The notes: generated by a model not told the origin, from the sequence alone. A stretch of 64,000 nt of DNA from Clostridium oryzae (GCF_002029235.1 NZ_MZGV01000006.1:1-64000), one strand, 5' to 3'. Shown: positions 14,399-23,884, counted from the stretch's first letter. Translations and numbers: made by a program.

Positions 14399-15115
14399 TT
14401 ATGCTTCATTCATTATTAGCCTCTTATATAGATTAAGGTTAGGAAAGCTACTTTCCTCAGCAAGCTGAAATAATTCATCTATTGGATAAGCTACTCTCCT
14501 GTTTATTATTTCAACATTACCATCATCTATCTTCAAAATACCATAGGATGCTCTCAAATCTCCGTCTGCAGCAAGACCTATACTTCCGGGATTAAATATC
14601 TTTTTTCCATCTACTTCACCTATATATGAACAATGTGAGTGAGCACATAATAAAACATCCTCTTTTATGTCCTTAATTAATTCTTTTATGTGTTGGACAG
14701 GCACACTGCCGTCAATAGCATCCTGAATATCCTGAGGAGTTCCATGTACACATAACATGCTAACATTCTCACATATCAAAGACTTTTGAAATGGAAGATT
14801 ATTTATAAATTCTATACTTTCCTTACTCATATTTTCTCTAGCATAACTGCAATAAGCCTTAATTTCCTTTTCCTTATTAGTTTCAGGCTTCCAGTCATCT
14901 GATATTTCTTTGAACCATTTATCAGTATTTCCTTGAATCCACGCTAAACAATCAAGTTTCTGCAGCTCTTCCACAATCCTTGTCGTAGTTGGTCCCTTCA
15001 TCACCACATCACCAAGAATAATAACCTTGTTTATATCCTGCGTTTTCATATCCTCCAACACATGCTGAAACGCAATGCCGTTGCCATGTATATCAGCTAA
15101 AACTGCTATATTCAT
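14399..15115 (-). CDS. Metallophosphoesterase (YfcE/MJ0936-like)
   Basis: This 238-residue calcineurin-like phosphoesterase has the metal-binding motifs in order: DIHGN (residues 8-12), GDVV (35-38), GNTD near 80, and CAHSHCSYIG with FNPGSIG near the end. The family cleaves phosphodiesters or phosphomonoesters with two metal ions. The start ATG overlaps the end of the NUDIX gene by 4 nt (ATGA), so the two are translationally coupled. This pairing with a nucleotide-cleaning enzyme suggests a housekeeping role in nucleotide metabolism, which is inference. Confidence 0.88.
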   Translation of the reverse strand: MNIAVLADIHGNGIAFQHVLEDMKTQDINKVIILGDVVMKGPTTTRIVEELQKLDCLAWIQGNTDKWFKEISDDWKPETNKEKEIKAYCSYARENMSKESIEFINNLPFQKSLICENVSMLCVHGTPQDIQDAIDGSVPVQHIKELIKDIKEDVLLCAHSHCSYIGEVDGKKIFNPGSIGLAADGDLRASYGILKIDDGNVEIINRRVAYPIDELFQLAEESSFPNLNLYKRLIMNEA

Positions 15116-15642
15116 ATTCTATCCTCCCAATCCTGCACAGGTGTCCAGTTTACTTTCGGTTTATTATCACAGGCACTTACTACGCCTACTAATACATCCT
15201 TTATATCCCGTCCATACTCCAAGTAATGTCTAAGCGTCATTTCCGTGGTTACAGATAACTTTCGTTTAAATAGCATGTCTTTATTTATCCAGAATAATTT
15301 TCCTTCATGGGTATCTACAAATTCTCTCTTTGAAGTATTACCGAAATATACATACTGGACTCTGATTTCATCTTTGCTTCTTCGTAAGATTATATACTTT
15401 AAATCTAGATCTGTAATATTCTTTTCCGTTATACAAGTTTCTTCAAAAATCTCACGAATGCAAGCTTTCTCAGGATCGTTAACTTCTTCCGGCTCTAAAT
15501 GGCCACCCACTCCAGCCCATATATTCGGTGCAAATTTCTTGTTTTTGCTTCTCTCCATCATTAAAAACTCGTTGTTATTCATTAAATAGGCAGTAGCCAT
15601 AACCCTTAACTGCAGCATTTCATTACTCCTTTCTATATTCAT
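15112..15642 (-). CDS. NUDIX hydrolase (MutT/8-oxo-dGTPase-like)
   Basis: This 176-residue protein has a NUDIX box, GGHLEPEEVNDPEKACIREI followed by FEETCIT, with the REIFEE metal-binding core intact. The loop between G and R is a few residues longer than standard. The following IILRRSKDEIRVQYVYFGN strands match the 8-oxo-dGTP diphosphatase-like group, which cleanses oxidised nucleotides. It overlaps the phosphoesterase gene by 4 nt. It is the first gene of that pair, and the promoter should lie between 15643 and the terminator at 15694. Confidence 0.87.
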   Translation of the reverse strand: MNIERSNEMLQLRVMATAYLMNNNEFLMMERSKNKKFAPNIWAGVGGHLEPEEVNDPEKACIREIFEETCITEKNITDLDLKYIILRRSKDEIRVQYVYFGNTSKREFVDTHEGKLFWINKDMLFKRKLSVTTEMTLRHYLEYGRDIKDVLVGVVSACDNKPKVNWTPVQDWEDRI

Positions 15643-15693
15643 GATAACAATTATACCATTAACAGGATAATTGTCAGATTATTATCCATAAAT

Positions 15694-15730
15694 AAAAAGG
15701 AAATCAGTTACCCATCCTGATTCCCTTTTT
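15694..15730. terminator. Hairpin terminator
   Basis: Arms aaaaaggaaatcag and ctgattccctttt, one mismatch, A-run on one side and T-run on the other. It separates the NUDIX gene from the genes at 15925 and above; the rest of 15643-15924 is AT-rich and shows no gene. Confidence 0.75.
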
Positions 15731-15924
15731 ACAATAGACACTCTTACAACTATATATTAAATAATGTGTATATAATATACCTATTATAGGTAACATTTCA
15801 ACTTTTTCATTGCAAAAATTCTATTTTAATAGTATTGTAAAATTAAAGCAGGATTTTTGTAAATTTATTATCACTTTATTTGTCAAAATTTACGCAAATA
15901 AGCGAGAATGAATTAGCCTTCTCT

Positions 15925-16176
15925 TTAAATCTTATCAACTTCACCACATATAACAACCCGTCCACCATCTGGACATTTTGCCTCAAATTTTTGGGCTCGT
16001 ACGTTTCCATAATCCAATGATCCGCCGTTAAGCAATACATATACGCTCGGATAGATACTATTCCATAATTCATGACAGATTGGCGGACATAAATCTTCTA
16101 CAATAAACGTATCGCCTTTTTTACAATAGCCACATCTACATTTACTCTCTTTTACCGTCAATTTTACTTTTCCCAT
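15925..16176 (-). CDS. TIGR04076-family small protein
   Basis: This 83-residue protein matches the TIGR04076 family of small cysteine-containing proteins of unknown function. KVKLTVKESKCRCGYCKKGD (residues 3-22) and the later CPPICHELW and CPDGGRVVICGEV stretches carry six to seven cysteines, suggesting metal binding. No signal peptide. A remnant of a MarR regulator lies immediately upstream, overlapping the start by 13 nt, so the gene may once have been regulated by it. A frame at 15876-16073 is only a shadow. Confidence 0.75.
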   Translation of the reverse strand: MGKVKLTVKESKCRCGYCKKGDTFIVEDLCPPICHELWNSIYPSVYVLLNGGSLDYGNVRAQKFEAKCPDGGRVVICGEVDKI

Positions 16177-16334
16177 ATATTTCTTCCCCCATTCAATTTA
16201 TCTGCAATTTGCTCCTGAGACAACTCTCCTTTATCAGATAATAATTTTATTACTGACCATTGTGATGTTGTAAGTTTATATTCACTTAGATATTTATCCA
16301 TCCTTCTCTTAGTTAAATCCACAATGCTGTGCAT
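16164..16334 (-). pseudogene. N-terminal remnant of a MarR-family regulator
   Basis: A 56-codon frame from the ATG at 16334 reads MHSIVDLTKRRMDKYLSEYK, LTTSQWSVIKLLSDKGELSQ and EQIADKLN, then runs off into the TIGR04076 start region. This matches helices 1-3 of a MarR winged-helix protein. The recognition helix, wing and dimerisation helix are gone (normal length ~140 residues). Confidence 0.6.
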
Positions 16335-16337
16335 CTT

Positions 16338-17624
16338 TTATAGCATATTGATTTCATAATAAAGCTTCTTTGCTTTGTTGTATCCATACAAGGTAAAGAA
16401 GTAAGATAAGGCTATAATTTTCACTTCTGTAAAAATAGTTATTCCCATATAAATTTCAATAGTTGTTATAAATACTATACTCACAATCGAATAAAGGGTA
16501 ATAGGCGTAAAAAATACACTTATAAGCCTATATTTAATTAACAGTTTATGCTCCTCTTTTGTCATACCGAGCATATACAGTTTTTTAAAATAGTCATATG
16601 TATTTTCAAGTTCCATCTGACTCTTAAAATACATTATACTAGATGATATTGCACAGAATACTATGTTAGTAAAAATCGAAATAAACTTAAATATATTAAT
16701 CTCCTGAGAGCTTATATGCTTTGAATATCTGATGAATAAATCAACATGGCAGAAAACATTATAAGTTATAAAAAGAAAACCTGCACATGAAAGAAAAAAT
16801 ATAAATACATCATCCTGCTCAATATTTCTTACTAACTGTTTCATCAGCAAAAAATTATTTTTATAAAATGAATTCTTCCTTCTCAAAATATGCATTACGA
16901 TTTTGCTTATATAGAATATCATTACATAGAGTATTAACATGCAAACTATCCAAGCATACAAATGAATATTCTGTTTTTCCTTAGCCTTTGTGTATATAGC
17001 CATGGCTATAAAAAACATAAGTAGTACAGCTTTCATGGTTTCTCGCATTTTTCCCTTACACTTTGAAGTTTTTACTTTATTCAAAGTGTCTATACTCCTT
17101 ATCAGCTTTCCAGTTCTTTTAGCGGTAAACAAATATAAAACTATAAAGAAATATAGCGTATAAATATAATTTATTTTAGAAAGTGAAAAACTTAAATTAG
17201 GAGAACCTACATAATTTATTGTCAAAATAAAGAAAAACCTAGAAAATATGGTTCCTAGGATAATTCCTATGCCAACACATATAAGCATTAAAAAAAGGTT
17301 CTCAAGAAGCAGACATATAATAAGTTCTTTTTTTGTCATACCCAAAAGCATCAAGATTTTAAAATCCCTACTTCTCCGCCTTATATATGAAGTATATGAA
17401 TATATTATAAAACATCCTAACATTATTATGATGATTGCCATTGAAGACTTTAATGTTATGCCTAACAGATTTGTTGGTTCAGCCACTTTACGGCCTCTGT
17501 TATATATAAGGGTGCCGTATAAAAAATATAATGTACTTGAGACAATACAGGTAATAATAAACGTAGTCTGTTTTCCTATGTTTTTTTTGAGGGAGTTTCG
17601 GGCCATAACAAAATAATTCATCAA
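16338..17624 (-). CDS. FtsX-like ABC transporter permease (Bce-type, no large outer domain)
   Basis: This 428-residue permease is the membrane part of a Bce/Vra-type peptide-antibiotic module. It has about ten membrane helices. The first FtsX-like block (residues ~55-150) includes YIRRRSRDFKILMLLGMTKK, and a second LGMTKEE copy appears near 355. Normal BceB-type permeases are ~620-670 residues because of a ~200-residue extracellular domain between helices 7 and 8. Here only ~20 residues separate these helices, so the drug-sensing outer domain is missing or never existed. The start overlaps the ATPase gene by 4 nt. Confidence 0.8.
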   Translation of the reverse strand: MMNYFVMARNSLKKNIGKQTTFIITCIVSSTLYFLYGTLIYNRGRKVAEPTNLLGITLKSSMAIIIIMLGCFIIYSYTSYIRRRSRDFKILMLLGMTKKELIICLLLENLFLMLICVGIGIILGTIFSRFFFILTINYVGSPNLSFSLSKINYIYTLYFFIVLYLFTAKRTGKLIRSIDTLNKVKTSKCKGKMRETMKAVLLMFFIAMAIYTKAKEKQNIHLYAWIVCMLILYVMIFYISKIVMHILRRKNSFYKNNFLLMKQLVRNIEQDDVFIFFLSCAGFLFITYNVFCHVDLFIRYSKHISSQEINIFKFISIFTNIVFCAISSSIMYFKSQMELENTYDYFKKLYMLGMTKEEHKLLIKYRLISVFFTPITLYSIVSIVFITTIEIYMGITIFTEVKIIALSYFFTLYGYNKAKKLYYEINML

Positions 17625-18376
17625 TCGTCACCACCCATTATAACAAGACAATCCAATATTTTATTCAGGAATTTCTTGTCCTCTTCTTTTTTATAAATAT
17701 CTGCAAATATGTTACCATCCTTTATAAATATAACTCTTGAACAGTAGCTGGCAGCCATTGAGTCATGAGTAGCAAGCAAAAGCGTTACCTTTTTTTCACT
17801 GTTGATTATCCTCATATAATTCATAAATTTCTTTGCGGCTTTTGAATCTAGATTTCCTGTAGGTTCATCTGCAAATATTATTCTTGGATTTGTGGCAAGA
17901 GCTCTACAGGAGGCAGCTCTCTGTCTTTGACCTTGAGAAACCATATTGGGATACTTGTCTTTTATTTCATATATATTCATGAGTTTAAATAGTTCGTTTA
18001 CAGCCTGTTCAATTTTAGCCTGCTTTTCTCCCTGCATAAGTAGAGGCAGAGCGGCGTTTTCCTTTAAAGTAAGATCCTCAAGTAAATTAAAGTTTTGAAA
18101 TATAAGCCCTAGATTTTTTCTTCTAAATATGGCTCTCTCACTATCATTTAAAGCAACCATATCCATTCCCATTATGTTTACCTCCCCTATAGTTGGCTTA
18201 TCTATACCACTCAAAATATTAAGCAATGTAGTTTTACCACTGCCGGAAGGTCCCATTATGGCTGTAAATTCGCCTTCGTGTATAGTTATATCCAGACCAT
18301 TTATGATATTTTGGGAACTGTCATTAATTTCATTATTATAGGTTTTTACTATATTGATGCCTTTTAATATTTCCAA
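17621..18376 (-). CDS. ABC transporter ATP-binding protein (Bce/LolD-like)
   Basis: This 251-residue ATPase has all motor motifs: Walker A GPSGSGKT (42-49), Q-loop in LIFQNFNLLEDLT, signature VSQGQRQRAA (146-155) and Walker B RIIFADEPTGNLDS with the D-loop. The signature is SQGQ, not SGGQ, which is common in this subfamily. It belongs to the MacB/LolD/BceA group that powers FtsX-like permeases for peptide detoxification or sensing. It sits between kinase and permease in one tightly packed operon and acts at the inner face of the membrane. Confidence 0.92.
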   Translation of the reverse strand: MEILKGINIVKTYNNEINDSSQNIINGLDITIHEGEFTAIMGPSGSGKTTLLNILSGIDKPTIGEVNIMGMDMVALNDSERAIFRRKNLGLIFQNFNLLEDLTLKENAALPLLMQGEKQAKIEQAVNELFKLMNIYEIKDKYPNMVSQGQRQRAASCRALATNPRIIFADEPTGNLDSKAAKKFMNYMRIINSEKKVTLLLATHDSMAASYCSRVIFIKDGNIFADIYKKEEDKKFLNKILDCLVIMGGDD

Positions 18377-18392
18377 CTCCCCATTTACCTCC

Positions 18393-19433
18393 TTAATGTT
18401 CTAAAAAGTAGGTTATCGTCGCTTTTGTACCTTTTCCCTCATCAGATTGTATATCAATTTTATGATTTAAATTTTTAGCCAGCAGTGAGCAAATATATAA
18501 CCCTATTCCCGATGCATCTCTATATTTCCTTCCATTTTCACCCGTAAAAAAGGGTTCAAAAATTCTGTTTATATCACTCTTTGGTATTCCTATCCCCTCG
18601 TCTTCAATGATTAATTGAACTCGATTGTTCAATTTAGTCACCTGAAATTTCACATGTTTCTTCTTTCCTTTTTGAGCAGAGTATTTCACAGCATTATTTA
18701 TTATCTGCTCCAGCATGAACTTATTCCATTTTTCATCGGTCAAAACCTTGACATGCAATTCATTACACTCTATCTGCGGAAATACATTATTATAAATAAA
18801 CAGGCTTTTTTTTGAATTTATTACTTCTTTTAACGATTCAGTAATATCCACTGACTCAGGTTCATAATCTCTTGCAAACTGTTCCATTCTTAGTATATTT
18901 AGAAGCTGTTCCATACCATTATGAAGCTTAGAGTTTTCATCTTTTATTCCGTTTGCAAAATCAGCTAAATATTTTTTGTCATCATTACTCTGAACTTTTA
19001 GATATTCGTTTTCCAGTTTTTGCAGCATTAAACTTATTATAGATACTGGAGTCTTCATATTATGAACCCATTGAGAGAAGAAGTATCTATATGCGTTTCC
19101 CTCAGAGTTAATCTTACTTATTTCCTTCAAATACATCTGCTGAGAATGCCTCATTACCTTAATAAAATATTTCTGCTGATTAGTACTTTGAAAAAACTTA
19201 TTGTCCATACTATTAGCGTAATCGGTTATGTGCAAATTAAAGCTATAATATTTAGTCCACTCTATAAAAAGGTGGATAATAAATATGGTTGAAACAATAA
19301 TAACTGGATATACAATATCAGATATATGAGCAGTTAATCCATAATATATGAGTATTGTTCCTATGCTAAGATAAAAGGTAAGGGTAAAAGGCACCTGGTC
19401 TTTTATAAAATCAATGAATATCTTTATTTTCAT
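18393..19433 (-). CDS. BceS-like intramembrane-sensing histidine kinase
   Basis: This 346-residue kinase has two N-terminal helices (about 16-34 and 40-58) with almost no loop between them, the mark of intramembrane-sensing kinases that read the state of a Bce transporter. The phosphorylated His is H124 in FFSQWVHNMKTPVS, the family's characteristic H-box. N, G1 and G2 boxes of the HATPase are visible (QIINNAVKYS, DEGIGIP, ASGIGLYICS). It follows the regulator gene by 2 nt. Because its partner permease lacks the usual outer domain, the signal may differ from the classic bacitracin-type input. Confidence 0.9.
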   Translation of the reverse strand: MKIKIFIDFIKDQVPFTLTFYLSIGTILIYYGLTAHISDIVYPVIIVSTIFIIHLFIEWTKYYSFNLHITDYANSMDNKFFQSTNQQKYFIKVMRHSQQMYLKEISKINSEGNAYRYFFSQWVHNMKTPVSIISLMLQKLENEYLKVQSNDDKKYLADFANGIKDENSKLHNGMEQLLNILRMEQFARDYEPESVDITESLKEVINSKKSLFIYNNVFPQIECNELHVKVLTDEKWNKFMLEQIINNAVKYSAQKGKKKHVKFQVTKLNNRVQLIIEDEGIGIPKSDINRIFEPFFTGENGRKYRDASGIGLYICSLLAKNLNHKIDIQSDEGKGTKATITYFLEH

Positions 19434-19435
19434 CG

Positions 19436-20128
19436 CTATTGCACCTTATTGCTTTGGTATATATATCCCAAACCTCTTTTGGTTTTTATTACATCATCTA
19501 AACCCAATTCCAATAGCTTTCCTTTTGCCCTTGTGACATTTACTGTAAGAGTATGATCATCCACAAAAAATGTTTCATCCCATAATTCTTCTAATAATTC
19601 TTCTCTCGTTACAATAGTATTTTCTTTCTCAATGAGCTTATTAAGTAACTGAAATTCCTTTTTAGAAAGCTCCAAAGTCTTACCATTAGCACTGATTTCA
19701 AAGCTATTTTTGTTAAGTTCTAGACCATTTGATGCTGAAATCACATTTTTCTCTTTATTATATTCTCCATAACTTCTTCTGAAAGCTGCTTGTACCTTTG
19801 CCAACAGCAGCTCAAAACTAAAAGGTTTAACAATGTAATCGTCCGCCCCCATTTCAAGTCCGCGTATCTGTTCAAATTCGCTGCTTCTAGCAGATATGAA
19901 TATTATTGGCACACTTGACTCTCTTCTAAATACTCTGCAGAGCTGAAAGCCATCCGAATACGGCAGGTTTATATCCAATAGTATTAGATCAGGTTTAGCT
20001 TCAGTAAATTCTTTTTCTATGTTCTTAAAATCCTTAATCAGAATCACATCATAACCATACTTCTCAATAAATTCTTTCATAAAACTGCTTAACTTTATAT
20101 CATCTTCAACAATAAGTATTTTCTCCAT
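19436..20128 (-). CDS. OmpR-family response regulator (BceR-like)
   Basis: This 230-residue regulator has a receiver domain (phospho-acceptor D52 in LILLDINLPYSDG, conserved D9/D10 and K102-type residue in DDYIVKPFSF) and a C-terminal winged-helix DNA-binding domain (ENTIVTREELLEELWDE, VNVTRAKGKL). It is the first gene of the module regulator-kinase-ATPase-permease. It would activate transporter genes when cell-envelope peptides are sensed. A terminator for the RND gene lies just upstream (20153-20180), so the module should have its own promoter in the short gap. Confidence 0.92.
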   Translation of the reverse strand: MEKILIVEDDIKLSSFMKEFIEKYGYDVILIKDFKNIEKEFTEAKPDLILLDINLPYSDGFQLCRVFRRESSVPIIFISARSSEFEQIRGLEMGADDYIVKPFSFELLLAKVQAAFRRSYGEYNKEKNVISASNGLELNKNSFEISANGKTLELSKKEFQLLNKLIEKENTIVTREELLEELWDETFFVDDHTLTVNVTRAKGKLLELGLDDVIKTKRGLGYIYQSNKVQ

Positions 20129-20152
20129 ATCCCTATACTCCTGCTTTTAATT

Positions 20153-20180
20153 AAAACCGTAAGCTCCAGCCTACGGTTTT
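20153..20180 (-). terminator. Intrinsic terminator of the RND gene
   Basis: Arms aaaaccgta and tacggtttt with an A/T-rich end. It lies between the RND exporter and the Bce regulator, both on the minus strand. Confidence 0.7.
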
Positions 20181-20212
20181 ATTATTAGGAAATTTCCATT
20201 TCCTAAATAACA

Positions 20213-23200
20213 TTATATCTTTTCTCTCTGTATAATGCTATATATTACAGGTACTACAATTAAAGTAAGAATAGTAGAAACAAGCAATCCTCCAATAACT
20301 ACGATCCCTAACCCTTGGGATATTAATGCTCCTTCTGAAAAACCTAGTGCAAGAGGTACCAGCGCCATTATTGTTGCTATAGCCGTCATAAGTATTGGTC
20401 TTAATCTCACTCCTCCAGCCTCTATCAAGGCTTGTCTTACATTCATTCCACTTGCTCTGTTATGTTTGACCCTATCTAAAAGAACGATAGCATTAGTAAC
20501 TACTATACCGATGAGCATAAGCATGCCTATCATTCCTGAAACTGACAAAGATTGTCCCGTAATTAGAAGTCCTAAAATTGCACCTATGGCTGCAAAAGGC
20601 AGAGAAAATAATATTGCAAAAGGTGTTCTTCCTTCTCCAAAAGTTAAAACCATTATTACATATACTAAAGCAATAGCTACAAGTATTGCCATTCCCATCT
20701 GGGAAAATGCGTCATCAATCTGCTGCTTACTTCCTCCAGAGCTGTAGGTTACACTTTTAGGAAGCTTGTTTTTCAGATTATCTACCGCTTTTATTACTTC
20801 TTTAGAAACTTTACCAGTATCCTTTGATTTGATGTCAGCCGTTACTGCAACATACCTTTTTCCATCTAAACCCGTCACTGTAACCGGTCCATATCCTTTC
20901 GATACCCTAGCTACATCGGAAAGTTTTATAGTTCCCTTCATACCTGTAATTTTGAAATTTTTAATGCTATTTACACTATTAAGTTTTTTGTCCTTATATC
21001 CCAGATATACATTTGTATCTTCATTATCATTACTTATGGTTGTGACCATATCAGAGTTTAAATTACTTCTTACCATTCCAGCCACCATAAGTGATGTCAA
21101 TCCATTCTGGGCTGCTTTCTTTTCATCTACCTTAATTTCAATTTCAGGCTTTTTCTCACTGACACTACTCATAACATTAGTAAGCTCCTTAAAATTCTTC
21201 AGTTTTTGTAATACTAAATCCGATGCCTTATCTAAATCTTTCTCTTTGTCACTATACAAATCTACTTCAACATTTTCAGATTGTCCTGTAGCTGATTGAG
21301 TAGCTATCTTGAATTTAGCCTTTTTATCAGATAATTTTTCTGCTTCTTTACTTATCTCTTCTGCCACCTTATCATAATTTTTCCCCTGCTTAATTACCAC
21401 TGTGAAGCTGGCACCGTTGCTGCCCTGCATTGATGTAAGACTATTACCTGAAGAACTCGTATCTCCCACTGAACTTGATACAGTTTCAATATCTTCTCTT
21501 TCATGCAAATATTTTTCGAACTTCAACGCATATTTATTCGTAACCTCTTCTGAGGTACCTGATGACATAGTAAGATCACCACTTAAAATATTAGTGCTTT
21601 CACTTGGAAGAAACTGAGTAGGAATCTTAGCTGCAAGAAATATGCTTCCAACAAATAGTACTAAAGCTATTCCTATAACTGCCATTCTGTGATCCAATGC
21701 TGCAGAAAGAATCCTTCTGTATATAATAACAATTCTTCCTTCATGTTCTACAAATTTTATCTTCCTGCCCAAAATCATCTTCTTACTTAATACGGGCACT
21801 ACCACTATCGCAACTAAAAGAGATGCAAGAATGCATATTACCACTGTTACAGCAAAAGAATAAAATACTTTTCCTACAATACCAGTTATAAAAGAGAGCG
21901 GAAGGAATACTCCTACTGTAGTGATTGTAGAAGACATTATTGCCGAACCAACCTCAGCCGCTGCGTCTTTTATCAGTTCCTCATCCCTATTCTCATCCTG
22001 AGAAAATCTTCTATAGATATTTTCTATAACCACTATGGAATCATCAACTATACGCCCTACCGCTACTGCGATTCCGCCCAAGGACATTATGTTAAGTGTT
22101 ATTCCAAGACGCGGCATCAGTATCAAAGCGATCAATATAGACAGAGGTATCGATATCACCGCAATAACTGTAGCCCTTAAATCTCTGAGGAAAAGCGCTA
22201 TAACAATTATTGCAAATAGAGCTCCTAAAACTCCTTCTCTTATCATTCCATTTACAGAATTCTTTATGTTTACTGAACTATCACTTATAATGCTGAATTT
22301 GCATGCTGAGTTATCTTTATGAAGTTCCTCAATTGCATTTTTTACTGCATTTGATACCTGGACTGTATTTCCATCATCGCTTTTATAAACGCTTAAGATA
22401 ACGCCGTCTTTTAGATTCGTCCTTGTCTTTAATTCATTCTCTGATGATGAACTTGTTATTTTTGCCACATCACCTAGGAATACAACTTTGACTTTTATTT
22501 TGTCTATACTTTTACCCCTTGCTGAAGAGGATGAAGATTGTTTGCTACTGTTGGCATTTAACGCTTTCCCGTTTTTAGCAGCACTGCTATTACTGGATTT
22601 TGCAGTGTTTTTTGATGAAGACTGCATGCTCTTTCCCTTTTTCATCTCATCATTAAGGGTCTTATTTAGTGCATCCTGACTTTGCTTAAGCTGCTTTTGA
22701 AGCTGTGTAAGAACTGTACTAGCCTGTTTTTTTTGAGCTGCTGTAGTTAGTGGATTTGTCAATACCGCTTGCTGAGACATTATCCCCATCTGTATTTGCT
22801 GTATTCCATTTAAATAAGCTATAGCCTGAGTATTACTTCCAACAAGTCCTCCTATCTGTGCCTGAGACTGTGCTAACTGCCCCATCCCTTGTGATACCTG
22901 TTGGGACATTTCTCCCATACCTTCTCCAAGCTGCTGTACTGATTTGCCAAGCTGAGTCATTCCCTCACCCATCTGCTTGAGACTGTCACCCATTACAGAA
23001 GTAGTATTTATAGGTACAACTATAGGAATGGATTTTAGCTCATCTATACTGCTTATCCTCTTTTCTGTCCTTATAGGTAAAGTTTTACCATTTATATCTG
23101 CTTGTCCAACAGGATATGATATGTTGTTACCTGTAAGTGCACTCTTCACATCATCCATGCTTAATCCATACTTTTTAAGCTTGCTGCTGTCAACTTTTAT

Positions 23201-23749
23201 ATATTCGCTGTTATCTGCAGTTCCTTGCACACTGATACTTGATACTCCAGAAATACCGCTAAGTTTAGGACTTACTTTATCATTTATATATTTTGTAAGT
23301 TTCTCCTTATCCATAGTACCTGCAACAGCATAAGTTATAACTGGCATACTTCCAAATCCTACGCGGCTTATAGTTGGTTTCTGCGCATCGTCTGGAAGAG
23401 TTATCTTATTAACGGCATCTGTTACATTTTTCTCTGCCTTGTCCATATCAGTGTTGTAGTTGAATTGAGTTATTATAATACCTATGTTTTCATTGTTCAT
23501 TGTCTTAACAGTATCCACTCCCTGAATACCTGATATTGACTTCTGCATAGGTTCTGTTATTTTCTCTGCCACATCCTCAGGCGATGCACCAGGATATATC
23601 GTGACAGTCGTTATCACTGGAATAGTTATATCCGGCATTGTCTCCATTTTAATATTCTTTGTAGAATACACTCCTCCGCCAATTAACATGACAATGACTA
23701 GAAATATTACAAACGTATTTTTTAGCGTAAAATTCATTAATTTTTTCAT
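20213..23749 (-). CDS. RND-family efflux transporter (SwrC/AcrB-like)
   Basis: This 1178-residue exporter belongs to the HAE-type RND family found in Firmicutes (SwrC/YerP type), which drives drugs or lipopeptides outward using the proton gradient. Visible are the first helix (11-28), ITIPVITTVTIYPGASPEDV, the mid-protein helices with LGGIAVAVGRIVDDSIVVIE (proton-relay motif IV with D), and the C-terminal block GMIGMLMLIGIVVTNAIVLL. Residues ~255-430 hold an unusual Gln/Ser/Lys-rich insertion absent from standard AcrB-like proteins. No membrane-fusion protein is adjacent, as is usual in Gram-positives. GGAGGAG precedes the ATG. Confidence 0.9.
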   Translation of the reverse strand: MKKLMNFTLKNTFVIFLVIVMLIGGGVYSTKNIKMETMPDITIPVITTVTIYPGASPEDVAEKITEPMQKSISGIQGVDTVKTMNNENIGIIITQFNYNTDMDKAEKNVTDAVNKITLPDDAQKPTISRVGFGSMPVITYAVAGTMDKEKLTKYINDKVSPKLSGISGVSSISVQGTADNSEYIKVDSSKLKKYGLSMDDVKSALTGNNISYPVGQADINGKTLPIRTEKRISSIDELKSIPIVVPINTTSVMGDSLKQMGEGMTQLGKSVQQLGEGMGEMSQQVSQGMGQLAQSQAQIGGLVGSNTQAIAYLNGIQQIQMGIMSQQAVLTNPLTTAAQKKQASTVLTQLQKQLKQSQDALNKTLNDEMKKGKSMQSSSKNTAKSSNSSAAKNGKALNANSSKQSSSSSARGKSIDKIKVKVVFLGDVAKITSSSSENELKTRTNLKDGVILSVYKSDDGNTVQVSNAVKNAIEELHKDNSACKFSIISDSSVNIKNSVNGMIREGVLGALFAIIVIALFLRDLRATVIAVISIPLSILIALILMPRLGITLNIMSLGGIAVAVGRIVDDSIVVIENIYRRFSQDENRDEELIKDAAAEVGSAIMSSTITTVGVFLPLSFITGIVGKVFYSFAVTVVICILASLLVAIVVVPVLSKKMILGRKIKFVEHEGRIVIIYRRILSAALDHRMAVIGIALVLFVGSIFLAAKIPTQFLPSESTNILSGDLTMSSGTSEEVTNKYALKFEKYLHEREDIETVSSSVGDTSSSGNSLTSMQGSNGASFTVVIKQGKNYDKVAEEISKEAEKLSDKKAKFKIATQSATGQSENVEVDLYSDKEKDLDKASDLVLQKLKNFKELTNVMSSVSEKKPEIEIKVDEKKAAQNGLTSLMVAGMVRSNLNSDMVTTISNDNEDTNVYLGYKDKKLNSVNSIKNFKITGMKGTIKLSDVARVSKGYGPVTVTGLDGKRYVAVTADIKSKDTGKVSKEVIKAVDNLKNKLPKSVTYSSGGSKQQIDDAFSQMGMAILVAIALVYVIMVLTFGEGRTPFAILFSLPFAAIGAILGLLITGQSLSVSGMIGMLMLIGIVVTNAIVLLDRVKHNRASGMNVRQALIEAGGVRLRPILMTAIATIMALVPLALGFSEGALISQGLGIVVIGGLLVSTILTLIVVPVIYSIIQREKI

Positions 23750-23884
23750 CGTTTCTCCTCCAACTTCTTAGATATTTAGTCATAATTAAATTTTACACAC
23801 AGTATTCAGTTTGTTATACCGATTAATGTCACAGCCATGTTACAATTTTGAAACTTAATATCCTCTTTTGCACATTTATAATCA

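Noticed and set aside
15876..16073. 65-codon minus-strand frame overlapping the TIGR04076 gene
   Set aside because: Shadow frame of a better-supported gene on the same strand; no ribosome binding site.
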